Assembly (NCBI RefSeq): GCF_900291015.1
Contig: NZ_OLKL01000048.1
Span: forward strand, 1-64,000
Length of the DNA stretch: 64,000 nucleotides
DNA from: Pseudomonas persica
Lineage (GTDB): Bacteria > Pseudomonadota > Gammaproteobacteria > Pseudomonadales > Pseudomonadaceae
Direction: 5' to 3'
Made by a program: the position numbers and the translations under genes. Each line of letters opens with the position of its first letter. The first letter of the stretch is position 1. Below, piece after piece: positions 35,522 to 43,771 of this stretch. Below the pieces are notes generated by a model. It was not told the DNA's origin. It worked only from the letters and a program-made list of their open reading frames with translations, and did not search any database.

Positions 35522-36600
35522 TGAACCAGCCACTGCTTGTCACCGCTACGCAAAACGCCGGGCCACGGCTGACCCTGGCCATCGGCGCCGTCGCCGTCCT
35601 GTTGCTGGTGGCCCTGCCGCCGCTGTCACTGCTGCCGGCGGAGCATGCCCTGCACGTGTCGGCCTACACCCTGACCCTGGTCGGCAAGATCCTCTGCTAC
35701 GCCATCGTCGCCCTGGCCCTGGACCTGGTCTGGGGCTACGCCGGGCTGCTGTCGCTGGGCCACGGACTGTTCTTCGCCCTGGGTGGCTACGCCATGGGCA
35801 TGTACCTGATGCGCCAGGCCGCCGGTGACGGCCTGCCGGGGTTCATGACCTTCCTGTCGTGGAGCGAGCTGCCGTGGTACTGGGCCGGCACCCAGCATTT
35901 CGCCTGGGCCCTGTGCCTGGTGGTGCTGGCGCCCGGGTTGCTGGCGCTGGTGTTCGGCTGGTTCGCCTTCCGCTCGCGGATCAAGGGTGTGTACTTCTCG
36001 ATCATGACCCAGGCACTGACCTTCGCCGGCATGTTGCTGTTCTTCCGTAACGAAACCGGTTTTGGCGGCAACAACGGCTTTACCAGCTTCCGCACCATCC
36101 TTGGCTTCGACATTGCCGCGCAAGGCACCCGCGCGGTGCTGTTCCTGCTCACCGTCGGCCTGCTGCTGGCCAGTCTGTACCTGTGCTGGCGCCTGACCCA
36201 GAGCAAGTTCGGCCGCCTGCTCACCGCCGTGCGCGACGCCGAGAACCGCCTGATGTTCTGCGGCTACGACCCACGCGGTTTCAAGCTGCTGGTGTGGGTG
36301 CTCAGCGCCGTGCTGTGCGGCCTGGCCGGGGCGCTGTACGTGCCGCAGGTGGGCATCATCAACCCCAGCGAAATGTCGCCGACCAACTCCATCGAAGCCG
36401 CCGTGTGGGTAGCCCTGGGCGGGCGCGGCACGCTGATCGGCCCGCTGCTCGGTGCCGGCCTGGTCAATGGCATGAAAAGCTGGTTTACCGTGGCCTTCCC
36501 GGAGTTCTGGCTGTTCTTCCTCGGTGCGCTGTTCATCCTCGTCACCCTGTACCTGCCCAAGGGCGTGGTCGGTCTGTTGAAGAAAAGGAGCCAGCCATGA
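35521..36600 (+). CDS. urtC: Urea ABC transporter, permease UrtC
   Basis: The 359-residue LivM-like permease pairs with UrtB. Family marks are LDLVWGYAGLLSLGHGLFFALGG, FYFS-type GVYFSIMTQAL, and GFGGNNGFTSF, a UrtC signature. ATG 35521 overlaps the urtB stop by one base, and its own stop overlaps urtD by 4 bp. Confidence 0.93.
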   Translation: MNQPLLVTATQNAGPRLTLAIGAVAVLLLVALPPLSLLPAEHALHVSAYTLTLVGKILCYAIVALALDLVWGYAGLLSLGHGLFFALGGYAMGMYLMRQAAGDGLPGFMTFLSWSELPWYWAGTQHFAWALCLVVLAPGLLALVFGWFAFRSRIKGVYFSIMTQALTFAGMLLFFRNETGFGGNNGFTSFRTILGFDIAAQGTRAVLFLLTVGLLLASLYLCWRLTQSKFGRLLTAVRDAENRLMFCGYDPRGFKLLVWVLSAVLCGLAGALYVPQVGIINPSEMSPTNSIEAAVWVALGGRGTLIGPLLGAGLVNGMKSWFTVAFPEFWLFFLGALFILVTLYLPKGVVGLLKKRSQP

Positions 36601-37454
36601 GAGGCGTGCCCCCGGTCCACCCTGAATTCATGCTCGAACCGGTGTTCGACAACCTCGGTGCCGGCCGCGACGCCATCGGCCTGGGCCATAGCCGCAAGGC
36701 CGGCCTCGACACCCGCCACGGCACGGTGCTGAGCCTGGAAGACATCAGCGTCAGCTTCGATGGTTTCAAGGCACTGAACGCGCTGAACCTGTACATCGGT
36801 GTGGGCGAGCTGCGTTGCATCATCGGCCCCAATGGTGCCGGCAAGACCACCATGATGGATGTGATCACCGGCAAGACCCGGCCCGACAGCGGTACGGCCT
36901 ATTTCGGTGACACCCTCGACCTGACCCGCATGAGCGAATACCAGATCGCCCAGGCCGGCATCGGCCGCAAGTTCCAGAAGCCCACGGTGTTCGAGGCGCT
37001 GACGGTGTTCGAGAACCTGGAGCTGGCGCTGAAAGCCGACAAGTCGGTGTGGGCCAGCCTGACAGCGCGCCTGGGTGGTGAGCAGCGCCAGCGCATCGAC
37101 GAGGTGCTGGGCACCTTGCGCCTGTTGCCGCTGGCCCAGCGCCAGGCAGGCTTGCTGTCGCATGGGCAGAAGCAGTTTCTGGAGATCGGCATGCTGCTGG
37201 TGCAGGAGCCGCAACTGCTGTTGCTGGACGAGCCGGTGGCGGGCATGACCGATGCCGAGACCGAATTCACCGCCGAACTGTTCAAGGGGTTGGCTGGCAA
37301 GCACTCGCTGATGGTGGTGGAGCATGACATGGGCTTTGTCGGCAGCATTGCCGACCATGTGACCGTGCTGCACCAGGGCAGTGTGCTGGCGGAAGGCTCG
37401 CTGGAGCAGGTGCAGGCGGATGAGCGGGTGGTCGAGGTGTATCTGGGCCGCTAG
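36597..37454 (+). CDS. urtD: Urea ABC transporter, ATPase UrtD
   Basis: The 285-residue ATPase has Walker A GPNGAGKTT, signature LSHGQKQFLEIG (His where most have Gly, as in LivG-type ATPases) and Walker B LLLLDEPVAGM. A 45-residue N-terminal extension (MRGVPPVHPEFMLEPVFDN...) precedes the domain. The ATG overlaps the urtC stop as ATGA, which sets the start. Confidence 0.92.
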   Translation: MRGVPPVHPEFMLEPVFDNLGAGRDAIGLGHSRKAGLDTRHGTVLSLEDISVSFDGFKALNALNLYIGVGELRCIIGPNGAGKTTMMDVITGKTRPDSGTAYFGDTLDLTRMSEYQIAQAGIGRKFQKPTVFEALTVFENLELALKADKSVWASLTARLGGEQRQRIDEVLGTLRLLPLAQRQAGLLSHGQKQFLEIGMLLVQEPQLLLLDEPVAGMTDAETEFTAELFKGLAGKHSLMVVEHDMGFVGSIADHVTVLHQGSVLAEGSLEQVQADERVVEVYLGR

Positions 37455-37469
37455 ACATTGAAACCTGTG

Positions 37470-37566
37470 CCGGCCTCTTCGCGGGTAAACCCGCTCCCAC
37501 AGGTACGGTGCAGGTCTGGAGAACTGTGCGATCCCTGTGGGAGCGGGTTTACCCGCGAAAGGGCCA
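37470..37566. repeat. REP pair between urtD and urtE
   Basis: Inverted REP copies within the operon, in a 146-bp gap between two otherwise tightly linked ATPase genes. Confidence 0.82.
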
Positions 37567-37600
37567 GCACAGGCAAAACAGACTTCCCAGGAACATTCAC

Positions 37601-38299
37601 ATGCTCAAGATCGACACCCTGCACCAGTACTACGGCGGTAGCCACATTCTCCGGGGCCTGTCCTTCGAAGCCAAGGTCGGCGAAGTCACCTGCCTGCTGG
37701 GCCGCAATGGCGTAGGCAAGACCACCCTGCTGCGCTGCCTGATGGGCCTGGTCCCGGCCCGCGACGGCAGCATCGAATGGGAAGGCAAGCCGATCACCAG
37801 CCTCAAGCCGCAGCAACGGGTCCACGCCGGCATCGCCTACGTGCCCCAGGGCCGCGAGATCTTCCCGCGCCTCACTGTCGAGGAGAACCTGCTGATGGGC
37901 CTGTCGCGCTTTCCCGCCCGGCAGGCCCGCGAAGTGCCAGCCTTCATCTACGAACTGTTCCCGGTACTGGAACAGATGAAGCAACGCCGTGGCGGCGACC
38001 TGTCTGGCGGCCAGCAGCAACAGCTGGCCATCGGCCGCGCCCTGGCCAGCCGCCCGCGCCTGCTGATCCTCGACGAGCCGACCGAAGGCATCCAGCCCTC
38101 GGTGATCAAGGAAATCGGCGTGGTGATCCGCCGCCTGGCCGAGCGCGGTGACATGGCCATCCTGCTGGTGGAGCAGTTCTATGACTTTGCCGAGGCGCTC
38201 GCCGACCAGTACCTGGTGATGGCCCGTGGCGAGATCATCCAGCGGGGCCGTGGCGAAAACATGCAAGCCGAGGGTGTGCGTGGGCTGGTAACCATTTAA
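37601..38299 (+). CDS. urtE: Urea ABC transporter, ATPase UrtE
   Basis: The 232-residue LivF-like ATPase has Walker A GRNGVGKTTLL, signature LSGGQQQQLAIGRAL and Walker B LLILDEPTEGIQPS. The opening MLKIDTLHQYYGGSHILRGL and LFPVLEQMKQRRGG are typical of UrtE. It closes the urt operon. No urease genes follow within the window. Confidence 0.93.
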   Translation: MLKIDTLHQYYGGSHILRGLSFEAKVGEVTCLLGRNGVGKTTLLRCLMGLVPARDGSIEWEGKPITSLKPQQRVHAGIAYVPQGREIFPRLTVEENLLMGLSRFPARQAREVPAFIYELFPVLEQMKQRRGGDLSGGQQQQLAIGRALASRPRLLILDEPTEGIQPSVIKEIGVVIRRLAERGDMAILLVEQFYDFAEALADQYLVMARGEIIQRGRGENMQAEGVRGLVTI

Positions 38300-38330
38300 T
38301 CTGCAAGCAACGACCCTGCGAGACGCTGTC

Positions 38331-38846
38331 ATGAGTCATGAAATCCGCGACGCCCTGCCTACCGACGTGCCGGGCATCCTCGACATCTACAACGACGCGG
38401 TGCGCAACACCACGGCGATCTGGAACGAAACCCCGGTGGATTTGGCCAACCGCCTGGCCTGGTTCGCCGCACGGGCGCAGCAAGGCTACCCGATCCTGGT
38501 GGCGGTGGATGGGAGCGGTGTGCTGGGCTATGCATCGTTTGGCGACTGGCGGCCGTTCGAGGGCTTTCGCAATACCGTGGAACACTCGGTGTATATCCGT
38601 GGCGATCAACGCGGCAAGGGATTGGGGCCGGTGCTGATGGCAGCGCTGGTCGAGCGGGCGCGCGAGTGTGGCAAGCATGTGATGGTGGCGGCCATCGAGA
38701 GCGGCAATGCAGCGTCGGTGCGCCTGCATGAGCGGCTGGGCTTCGTGGTGACCGGGCAGATGCCGCAAGTGGGGGTGAAGTTTGGCCGGTGGCTGGATCT
38801 GACCTTCATGCAGCTGGTGCTGAACCCGGGTGCAGAACCAAGCTGA
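38331..38846 (+). CDS. GNAT acetyltransferase, phosphinothricin/methionine-sulfoximine type
   Basis: The 171-residue GNAT enzyme resembles phosphinothricin and methionine sulfoximine/sulfone N-acetyltransferases. It has DVPGILDIYNDAVRNTTAIW near the start, the acetyl-CoA loop RGDQRGKGLG, and AAIESGNAASVRLHERLGF. It would acetylate glutamine-synthetase inhibitors. It starts 31 bp after urtE and may be part of the same nitrogen-related transcript; substrate is inferred from the family. Confidence 0.85.
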   Translation: MSHEIRDALPTDVPGILDIYNDAVRNTTAIWNETPVDLANRLAWFAARAQQGYPILVAVDGSGVLGYASFGDWRPFEGFRNTVEHSVYIRGDQRGKGLGPVLMAALVERARECGKHVMVAAIESGNAASVRLHERLGFVVTGQMPQVGVKFGRWLDLTFMQLVLNPGAEPS

Positions 38847-38864
38847 ATTTGATTTTGCCTGTAC

Positions 38865-38961
38865 TGGCCTCTTCGCGGGTAAACCCGCTCCCACAGGTAC
38901 TACACACATCTCAGGGATCGTGCGATTCCTGTGGGAGCGGGTTCACCCGCGAAGAGGCCGG
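38865..38961. repeat. REP pair, inverted
   Basis: Full REP pair between the convergent GNAT gene and cbpM. Confidence 0.85.
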
Positions 38962-38972
38962 GCCTGCAAACC

Positions 38973-39278
38973 TCACATCTGGGTAAACCTGCCCAACCGC
39001 TGCCTCAGCATGCTGTTCTCACTGCGCAACTGCTGCACTTCCTGCAGCAGCTCCAGCGCCAGCGCCACCCCTTCCCACTCCAGTTCCAGCTCCTGATGCA
39101 GCTTGGCCGCGCGTTTGGCCAATAACGGCGCCTGATCGTCGAACAACCAGTCCTCCGGCGTTCGCCCGGAAGGCTCGACAATGCCGTGCTCGACGATTTC
39201 GATCACGCAGTCAGCCGTGATGTCGGCCTCCTGACACAGGGTACGCATGTCCAGTTGAACGATCAGGGTGCTGCTCAT
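38973..39278 (-). CDS. cbpM: CbpA modulator CbpM
   Basis: CbpM binds the J-domain of CbpA and restrains its co-chaperone and DNA-binding activity. The 101-residue product shows the MerR-like opening LIVQLDMRTLCQEADIT, WLFDDQAPLLAKRAAKLHQEL and a C-terminal coiled coil (LQEVQQLRSENSMLRQRL). ATG 39278 lies 3 bp after the cbpA stop; a GTG at 39284 in frame is an alternative. Confidence 0.9.
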   Translation of the reverse strand: MSSTLIVQLDMRTLCQEADITADCVIEIVEHGIVEPSGRTPEDWLFDDQAPLLAKRAAKLHQELELEWEGVALALELLQEVQQLRSENSMLRQRLGRFTQM

Positions 39279-39280
39279 GA

Positions 39281-40234
39281 TCACTTACTCCATTGTGTCC
39301 TCGGATTGAACGCAGCCTTTTCGGCAAGCTTGGTCCACAATTCGCGGGCAGACTCGTCGGATGCTGGTGGCATGACCACTTTCAGTTGCGCGTAAAGGTT
39401 GCCACGCTCGCCGCTCTTGTTGGCCAGGCCCTTGCCCGGTACGCGCAGGCGCTGGCCGCTCTGGCTGTCGGGGCGGATGGTGAGGTTGATCTTGCCGTCC
39501 AGGGTCGGCACCGCCACCTTGGCGCCCAGTGCTGCCTCCCACGGTGCCAGCGGCACGGTGATGATCAGGTCATGTCCTTCGACATCGAACAGCGGGTGCG
39601 GTGCCATGCGAATGGTCAGGAACAGGTCGCCATTGGCCCCGCCACCACTGCCTGGCGCGCCCTGGCCCTTGAGGCGAATGCGCTCGCCATCGGTCACCCC
39701 GGCCGGAATCTTCACGTTCAGGGTCTTGGTGGTAAAGCCGGTGCGCTGCCCCATGGCATTGGTTTGCGGCACCTGGAAGCTGATCTGCTTGGACTCCTTG
39801 TTCAGGGTCTCTTCAAGGAACACTGCCAGTTCAAGCTCCACGTCCTGCCCCCGCCTGCCGGCGCTGCGTTGCTGTTGCCGGGCACCACCGAAAGGGTTGC
39901 CACCCCGGCCACCGAAGATCGAACTGAAGAAGTCAGAGAAATCGCCACCCTCGAAGCCACCGCCACCGCCACGGTTTTCCCAGCCCGGTGGTGCCTGGAA
40001 CGGCCGGCCATGCTGGCCACCGTACTTGCGGATTTCGTCGAACTCGGCGCGTTTCTGCGCGTCGCCCAGTACTTCGTAGGCCTCGTTGGCCTCCTTGAAT
40101 TTTTCCTCGGCGTCGCGCTCCTTGCTGACGTCGGGGTGATACTTGCGCGCCAGCTTGCGGTACGCGGCCTTGATCGCCTTGTCGTCCGCCGTGGGCTCTA
40201 CGCCGAGTATCTTGTAATAGTCTTTGAAGTCCAT
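39281..40234 (-). CDS. cbpA: DnaJ-class co-chaperone / curved-DNA-binding protein CbpA
   Basis: CbpA is a DnaJ-type co-chaperone of DnaK that also binds curved DNA. The 317-residue product has a J-domain with HPD at 33-35, a Gly/Phe-rich linker (GGGGGFEGGDFSDFFSSIFGG) and two C-terminal substrate-binding domains. It lacks the Cys-rich zinc domain of DnaJ. It is followed by cbpM 2 bp on and is divergent from the Hsp70-like gene. A sigma-32-like promoter lies upstream. Confidence 0.93.
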   Translation of the reverse strand: MDFKDYYKILGVEPTADDKAIKAAYRKLARKYHPDVSKERDAEEKFKEANEAYEVLGDAQKRAEFDEIRKYGGQHGRPFQAPPGWENRGGGGGFEGGDFSDFFSSIFGGRGGNPFGGARQQQRSAGRRGQDVELELAVFLEETLNKESKQISFQVPQTNAMGQRTGFTTKTLNVKIPAGVTDGERIRLKGQGAPGSGGGANGDLFLTIRMAPHPLFDVEGHDLIITVPLAPWEAALGAKVAVPTLDGKINLTIRPDSQSGQRLRVPGKGLANKSGERGNLYAQLKVVMPPASDESARELWTKLAEKAAFNPRTQWSK

Positions 40235-40273
40235 CTATGGATCACCAATGTGAATGTGCGTGTTGCAAAAGAA

Positions 40274-40300
40274 GATAGGGGTCAAGCATAGCCTTTCAAG
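40274..40300 (-). promoter_or_regulatory. Putative heat-shock (sigma-32) promoter of cbpA
   Basis: On the minus strand CTTGAA (40300-40295) is followed after 13 bp by CCCCTATC (40281-40274), close to the sigma-32 pattern CTTGAA / CCCCAT-T. The cbpA ATG is about 40 bp downstream. Confidence 0.5.
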
Positions 40301-40336
40301 ACCGCCTTGGCTTTGCTCCACGGCAGACGACTGGTC

Positions 40337-40364
40337 TTGATTCTGTAGCCAACTGGCATACACT
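40337..40364 (+). promoter_or_regulatory. Putative sigma-70 promoter of the Hsp70-like gene
   Basis: TTGATT and TACACT are separated by 16 bp and end 34 bp before ATG 40399. Confidence 0.35.
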
Positions 40365-40398
40365 GCGCGGCCGTTTTGCCTCCGGAAGCTCATTCCCC

Positions 40399-41670
40399 AT
40401 GTCTGACGTATCCCCGGCCCGCGCCCTGGGCATCGACTTTGGCACCTCCAACTCCACGGTCGGCTGGCACCGCCAAGGCGCCTCGTCGCTGATTGCCCTG
40501 GAGGACGGCAAGATCACCTTGCCCTCGGTAGTGTTCTTCAACATCGAGGAGCGTCGCCCGGTATATGGCCGCCTGGCGCTGCACGAGTACCTGGAAGGCT
40601 ACGAAGGCCGCCTGATGCGCTCGCTGAAAAGCCTGCTGGGTTCCAAGCTGATCAAGCACGATACCAGCGTGCTGGGCAGCGCCCTGCCGTTCAAGGACCT
40701 GCTGGGGATGTTCATCGGTGAGCTGAAAAAACGCGCCGAGGCCGCTGCCGGCCGTGAGTTCGAGCAGGTGGTGCTGGGCCGCCCGGTGTTCTTCGTCGAC
40801 GAAGACCCGACCGCCGACCAGGAGGCTGAGGACACCCTGGCCGAAGTGGCGCGCAAGATCGGCTTCAAGGACGTGTCGTTCCAGTACGAGCCGATTGCCG
40901 CGGCATTCGACTACGAGTCGGGCATCAGCCGCGAAGAGCTGGTGCTGATCGTCGACATCGGCGGTGGTACCTCGGACTTCACCCTGATCCGCCTGTCGCC
41001 CGAGCGCCACCTGGTGGCCGAGCGCCAGAGCGACATCCTCGCCACCGGCGGCGTGCACATTGGCGGTACCGACTTCGACAAGCAGTTGAGCCTGCAGGGC
41101 GTGATGCCGCTGTTCGGCTACGGCAGCCGCATGAAGAGCGGCGCGCTGATGCCGACCAGCTACCACCTCAACCTCGCCACCTGGCACACCATCAACGCCC
41201 TGTACTCGCAGAAGTCGCAGCTGGCGCTGGGCAGCATGCGCTATGACATCGAGGACACGCTGGGCATCGACCGCCTGTTCAAGCTGATCGAAGAGCGTGC
41301 CGGGCACTGGTTGGCAATGGAAGTAGAGGCCAGCAAGATCGAGCTGACCGAGCAGCAAAGCCGCCACGTCGACCTCGGCCGCATCGAGCGCGAGCTGGGC
41401 GTGGACCTGTCCCGGGCGCTGTTCGAGGGAGCCATCGAGGGGCTGCTGGAGCGCGTGCGTGGCAGTGTTAGCGAACTGCTGGCCAAGGCTGGTGTGAGCG
41501 AGACCCAGGTCGATACGGTGTTCTTCACCGGCGGTTCCAGCGGGATCCCGGCGCTGCGCAACAGTGTGTCGGCGATGCTGCCGAATGCGCGGCATGTGGA
41601 AGGCAACATCTTTGGCAGCATTGGTAGCGGGCTGGCCATCGAGGCGCGTAAACGTTACGGCGTGGCTTGA
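40399..41670 (+). CDS. yegD: Hsp70-like protein, YegD type
   Basis: The 423-residue protein is a short Hsp70 with only the actin-like ATPase domain. It has phosphate-1 loop ALGIDFGTSNSTVGWH, phosphate-2 VLIVDIGGGTSDFTLI and adenosine loop FFTGGSSGIPALR. It lacks the usual substrate-binding domain and lid, as YegD does. Its divergent placement beside cbpA suggests a working link with that co-chaperone, which is inference. Confidence 0.85.
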   Translation: MSDVSPARALGIDFGTSNSTVGWHRQGASSLIALEDGKITLPSVVFFNIEERRPVYGRLALHEYLEGYEGRLMRSLKSLLGSKLIKHDTSVLGSALPFKDLLGMFIGELKKRAEAAAGREFEQVVLGRPVFFVDEDPTADQEAEDTLAEVARKIGFKDVSFQYEPIAAAFDYESGISREELVLIVDIGGGTSDFTLIRLSPERHLVAERQSDILATGGVHIGGTDFDKQLSLQGVMPLFGYGSRMKSGALMPTSYHLNLATWHTINALYSQKSQLALGSMRYDIEDTLGIDRLFKLIEERAGHWLAMEVEASKIELTEQQSRHVDLGRIERELGVDLSRALFEGAIEGLLERVRGSVSELLAKAGVSETQVDTVFFTGGSSGIPALRNSVSAMLPNARHVEGNIFGSIGSGLAIEARKRYGVA

Positions 41671-41690
41671 TCCGACGTTTTTAGCCTGTG

Positions 41691-41786
41691 CAGGCCCTTT
41701 CGCGGGTAAACCCACAGGTACTGCACAAGGCTTGCAGTCTGTGCGATCCCTGTGGGAGCGGGTTTACCCGCGAAAGGGCCTGCACT
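41691..41786. repeat. REP pair with one damaged copy
   Basis: The left copy reads CGCGGGTAAACCCACAGGT and lacks the six bases GCTCCC found in every other copy of this type here. The right copy is complete. Confidence 0.8.
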
Positions 41787-41799
41787 GGTCAACAAATAA

Positions 41800-42807
41800 T
41801 CAGACCAGTTCGGCCCGTTTCAGCTCACTCTTCAGGTAGGCATAGTAGATCGGCCCAGCCACCACCCCCGGCAACCCGAATGCCGCCTCGCACACCAGCA
41901 TCGCCAGCAGCAATTCCCAGGACTTGGCACTGATCTGCCCGCCGACAATCCGCGCGTTGAGGAAGTACTCGACCTTGTGGATGACGATCAGGTAACCCAA
42001 CGCCGCCGCCGCCACCCAGATCGACAACGACAGGCCGACGATGGTGATCAGGGTATTCGACATCAGGTTACCGATCACCGGCAGCAGGCCCAACAGGAAG
42101 GTCAGCACGATCAGCGTCTTGGTCAGCGGCAGGTGCACGTCGAACATCGGCAGCACCACGGCCAGGAAGATGCCGGTGAACGTGGTATTGAGCAGCGAAA
42201 TCTTGATCTGCGCGAAAACGATGTTGCGAAACGCCTGCACCAGCAGGCTCAGGCGCTCGAACAGCGCCGCCGCCAGCGGCTTGCGCCGGGAGATGTCGGG
42301 GATGCGCTGCAAGGCGACGATGGCGCCGAGGATCATGCCGATCAACAGGGTGACGAACATGTGCGCCATGCCCTTGCCCACCAGCTGCAGGTCGCTCAGG
42401 TGGCTCTTGATCCAGTCACCAATGGCCACCTTGAACTCCGCCGCACTGGCCGGCAGGTAGCCTTCGATGAACGGCGGCAGCTGGCCACGGGCGCGCTCCA
42501 CCAGGGCCATGAACTTGTCCAGCGAGGCACCGGGGTTTTCCGCCTCGTGCAGCAGGAAGCTGAAGGCACCGGCAAACAGCAGGGTCAGGGTGCTGACCAC
42601 CAGCGTGCCGAGCAGCGCCACGGCCAGCCAACGGGCGCGCTGCCCGGTCAGCAGCGGTTGCAGCCGCGGCGTGAGCATGTTGACCAGCTCGAACACCAGC
42701 AATCCGGCCAGCAGGCTCGGCAGCAATTTCAGGGGCAGCGCCAGCAACAGCCCGGCAAACACGATGATCCAGCTGGCCAAGGTGACTTGGCGGGGGGTGA
42801 AGGTCAT
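41800..42807 (-). CDS. AI-2E family transporter (PerM/TqsA-like)
   Basis: The 335-residue protein has about seven to eight membrane segments and the AI-2E family layout: a paired N-terminal helix block, a soluble middle (about 90-150) and a C-terminal block with LPVIGNLMSNTLITIVGLS and FGLPGVVAGPIYYAYLKSEL. Members export varied small molecules or ions, so an autoinducer role should not be assumed. Confidence 0.85.
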   Translation of the reverse strand: MTFTPRQVTLASWIIVFAGLLLALPLKLLPSLLAGLLVFELVNMLTPRLQPLLTGQRARWLAVALLGTLVVSTLTLLFAGAFSFLLHEAENPGASLDKFMALVERARGQLPPFIEGYLPASAAEFKVAIGDWIKSHLSDLQLVGKGMAHMFVTLLIGMILGAIVALQRIPDISRRKPLAAALFERLSLLVQAFRNIVFAQIKISLLNTTFTGIFLAVVLPMFDVHLPLTKTLIVLTFLLGLLPVIGNLMSNTLITIVGLSLSIWVAAAALGYLIVIHKVEYFLNARIVGGQISAKSWELLLAMLVCEAAFGLPGVVAGPIYYAYLKSELKRAELV

Positions 42808-42878
42808 ACAGCCTCAACGGCAGACAACGGGAAAGACCCGCAGTCTGCCAGCCTTACGCCTGCAGGCATAGGCGCAGG

Positions 42879-43166
42879 TCATTTCTTCTTCAGGCAGTCG
42901 CTCATGAACGCTTTGCGCTCGTCACCCTTCAGGGCCTTGGTGGTGGCGTCGGCATTGCAGGTTTTCATCTTCTCTTGCTGGGTTTGCGGCACGTCCTTCT
43001 TCAGACAGGTGCTCATGAAGGCTTTGCGCTCATCGCCCTTGAGGGCCTTGGCAGTGGCGTCGGCGTTGCAGGTTTTCATCTTTTCCTGCTGCGCGGTATT
43101 GGCGGCGAAGCCTTGGGCGCTGAACAACACCGCCAACACCAGTAAGGGGATTTGCAGCACTTTCAT
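42879..43166 (-). CDS. PsiF-repeat protein
   Basis: The 95-residue secreted protein has a signal peptide (MKVLQIPLLVLAVLFSAQGFA) and two nearly identical PsiF repeats of about 36 residues (QQEKMKTCNADAT-KALKGDERKAFM-CLKK), each with two Cys. E. coli PsiF is phosphate-starvation inducible; its role is unknown. ATG 43166 follows GGAGACCACTCC. It is probably periplasmic. Confidence 0.87.
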   Translation of the reverse strand: MKVLQIPLLVLAVLFSAQGFAANTAQQEKMKTCNADATAKALKGDERKAFMSTCLKKDVPQTQQEKMKTCNADATTKALKGDERKAFMSDCLKKK

Positions 43167-43303
43167 GGAGTGGTCTCCTTGGCTCCGTGCCCGATGCACG
43201 GGGGTCGTGCTGAGTGTAGCCAAGAATTGTCAGCGCCCTGCCAGGGCCTGGCCAGGTACGGGCCAAGAGATGCCTGACTTGAGTGCTGAGGTGGGACATA
43301 GAT

Positions 43304-43520
43304 CGAGCGCCGCCCGCGCGGCGCATCGCGAGCTGCGCTCGCTCCTACATTGGTTTCGGGCCAGTAACGCCTGGGGCAGGCGCGCGCGACCGCCTGGTCC
43401 GTACGACAAGATGTCGCGTCATGCTCCAAAGAGTCCGCGCGCAGATCCCTCAGAAATAACTGGCCCGAAACAAACGTAGGAGCGAGCGCAGCTCGCGATG
43501 CGCCGCGCGGGCGGCGCTCG
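43304..43520. repeat. 217-bp element with 62-bp inverted terminal arms
   Basis: Left arm 43304-43365 (starts CGAGCGCCGCCCGCGCGGCG, ends TCGGGCCAGT) pairs with right arm 43459-43520 with two mismatches. The 93-bp core has further GC-rich dyads and no ORF of note. It fills most of the 391-bp gap between psiF and the next ORF. It looks like a non-autonomous mobile or structured repeat; no target-site duplication is obvious. Confidence 0.7.
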
Positions 43521-43557
43521 CTCTGACAGGCGCTGCTGCTGTAACGGAGAACGCCTC

Positions 43558-43771
43558 ATGGGCATCATCCTCTCGCTGATGTCACTGATGTCACTGGCAC
43601 TGTCCATCGCCTGGCCGGGCCAGCGCCTTGGCTACGGCGCCCTGCTGGGCGCGCTGGTGTCATTTTCTGAGTGCTTGAAGGGGTCAACGCCGGCGACCCA
43701 CCAGCCTGCTCACGGCACTGATCGCCGCAGTGCTGCTGGCCGAGCGCTGGACCACACCGATTCGTCGCTAG
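43558..43771 (+). pseudogene. Broken small membrane protein gene
   Basis: An ORF with a strong site (AACGGAGAACGCCTC before ATG) begins MGIILSLMSLMSLALSIAWP and continues to about codon 36. A second hydrophobic piece, RRRPTSLLTALIAAVLLAER, ending TTPIRR-stop, lies in another frame from about 43694. Together they suggest a two-helix protein of about 70 residues disrupted near 43665-43690. The end overlaps the lipase stop by 4 bp. Confidence 0.4.

Noticed and set aside
41800..42807. Autoinducer-2 exporter
   Set aside because: The family name suggests it, but members carry varied substrates and no lux/lsr genes are nearby.
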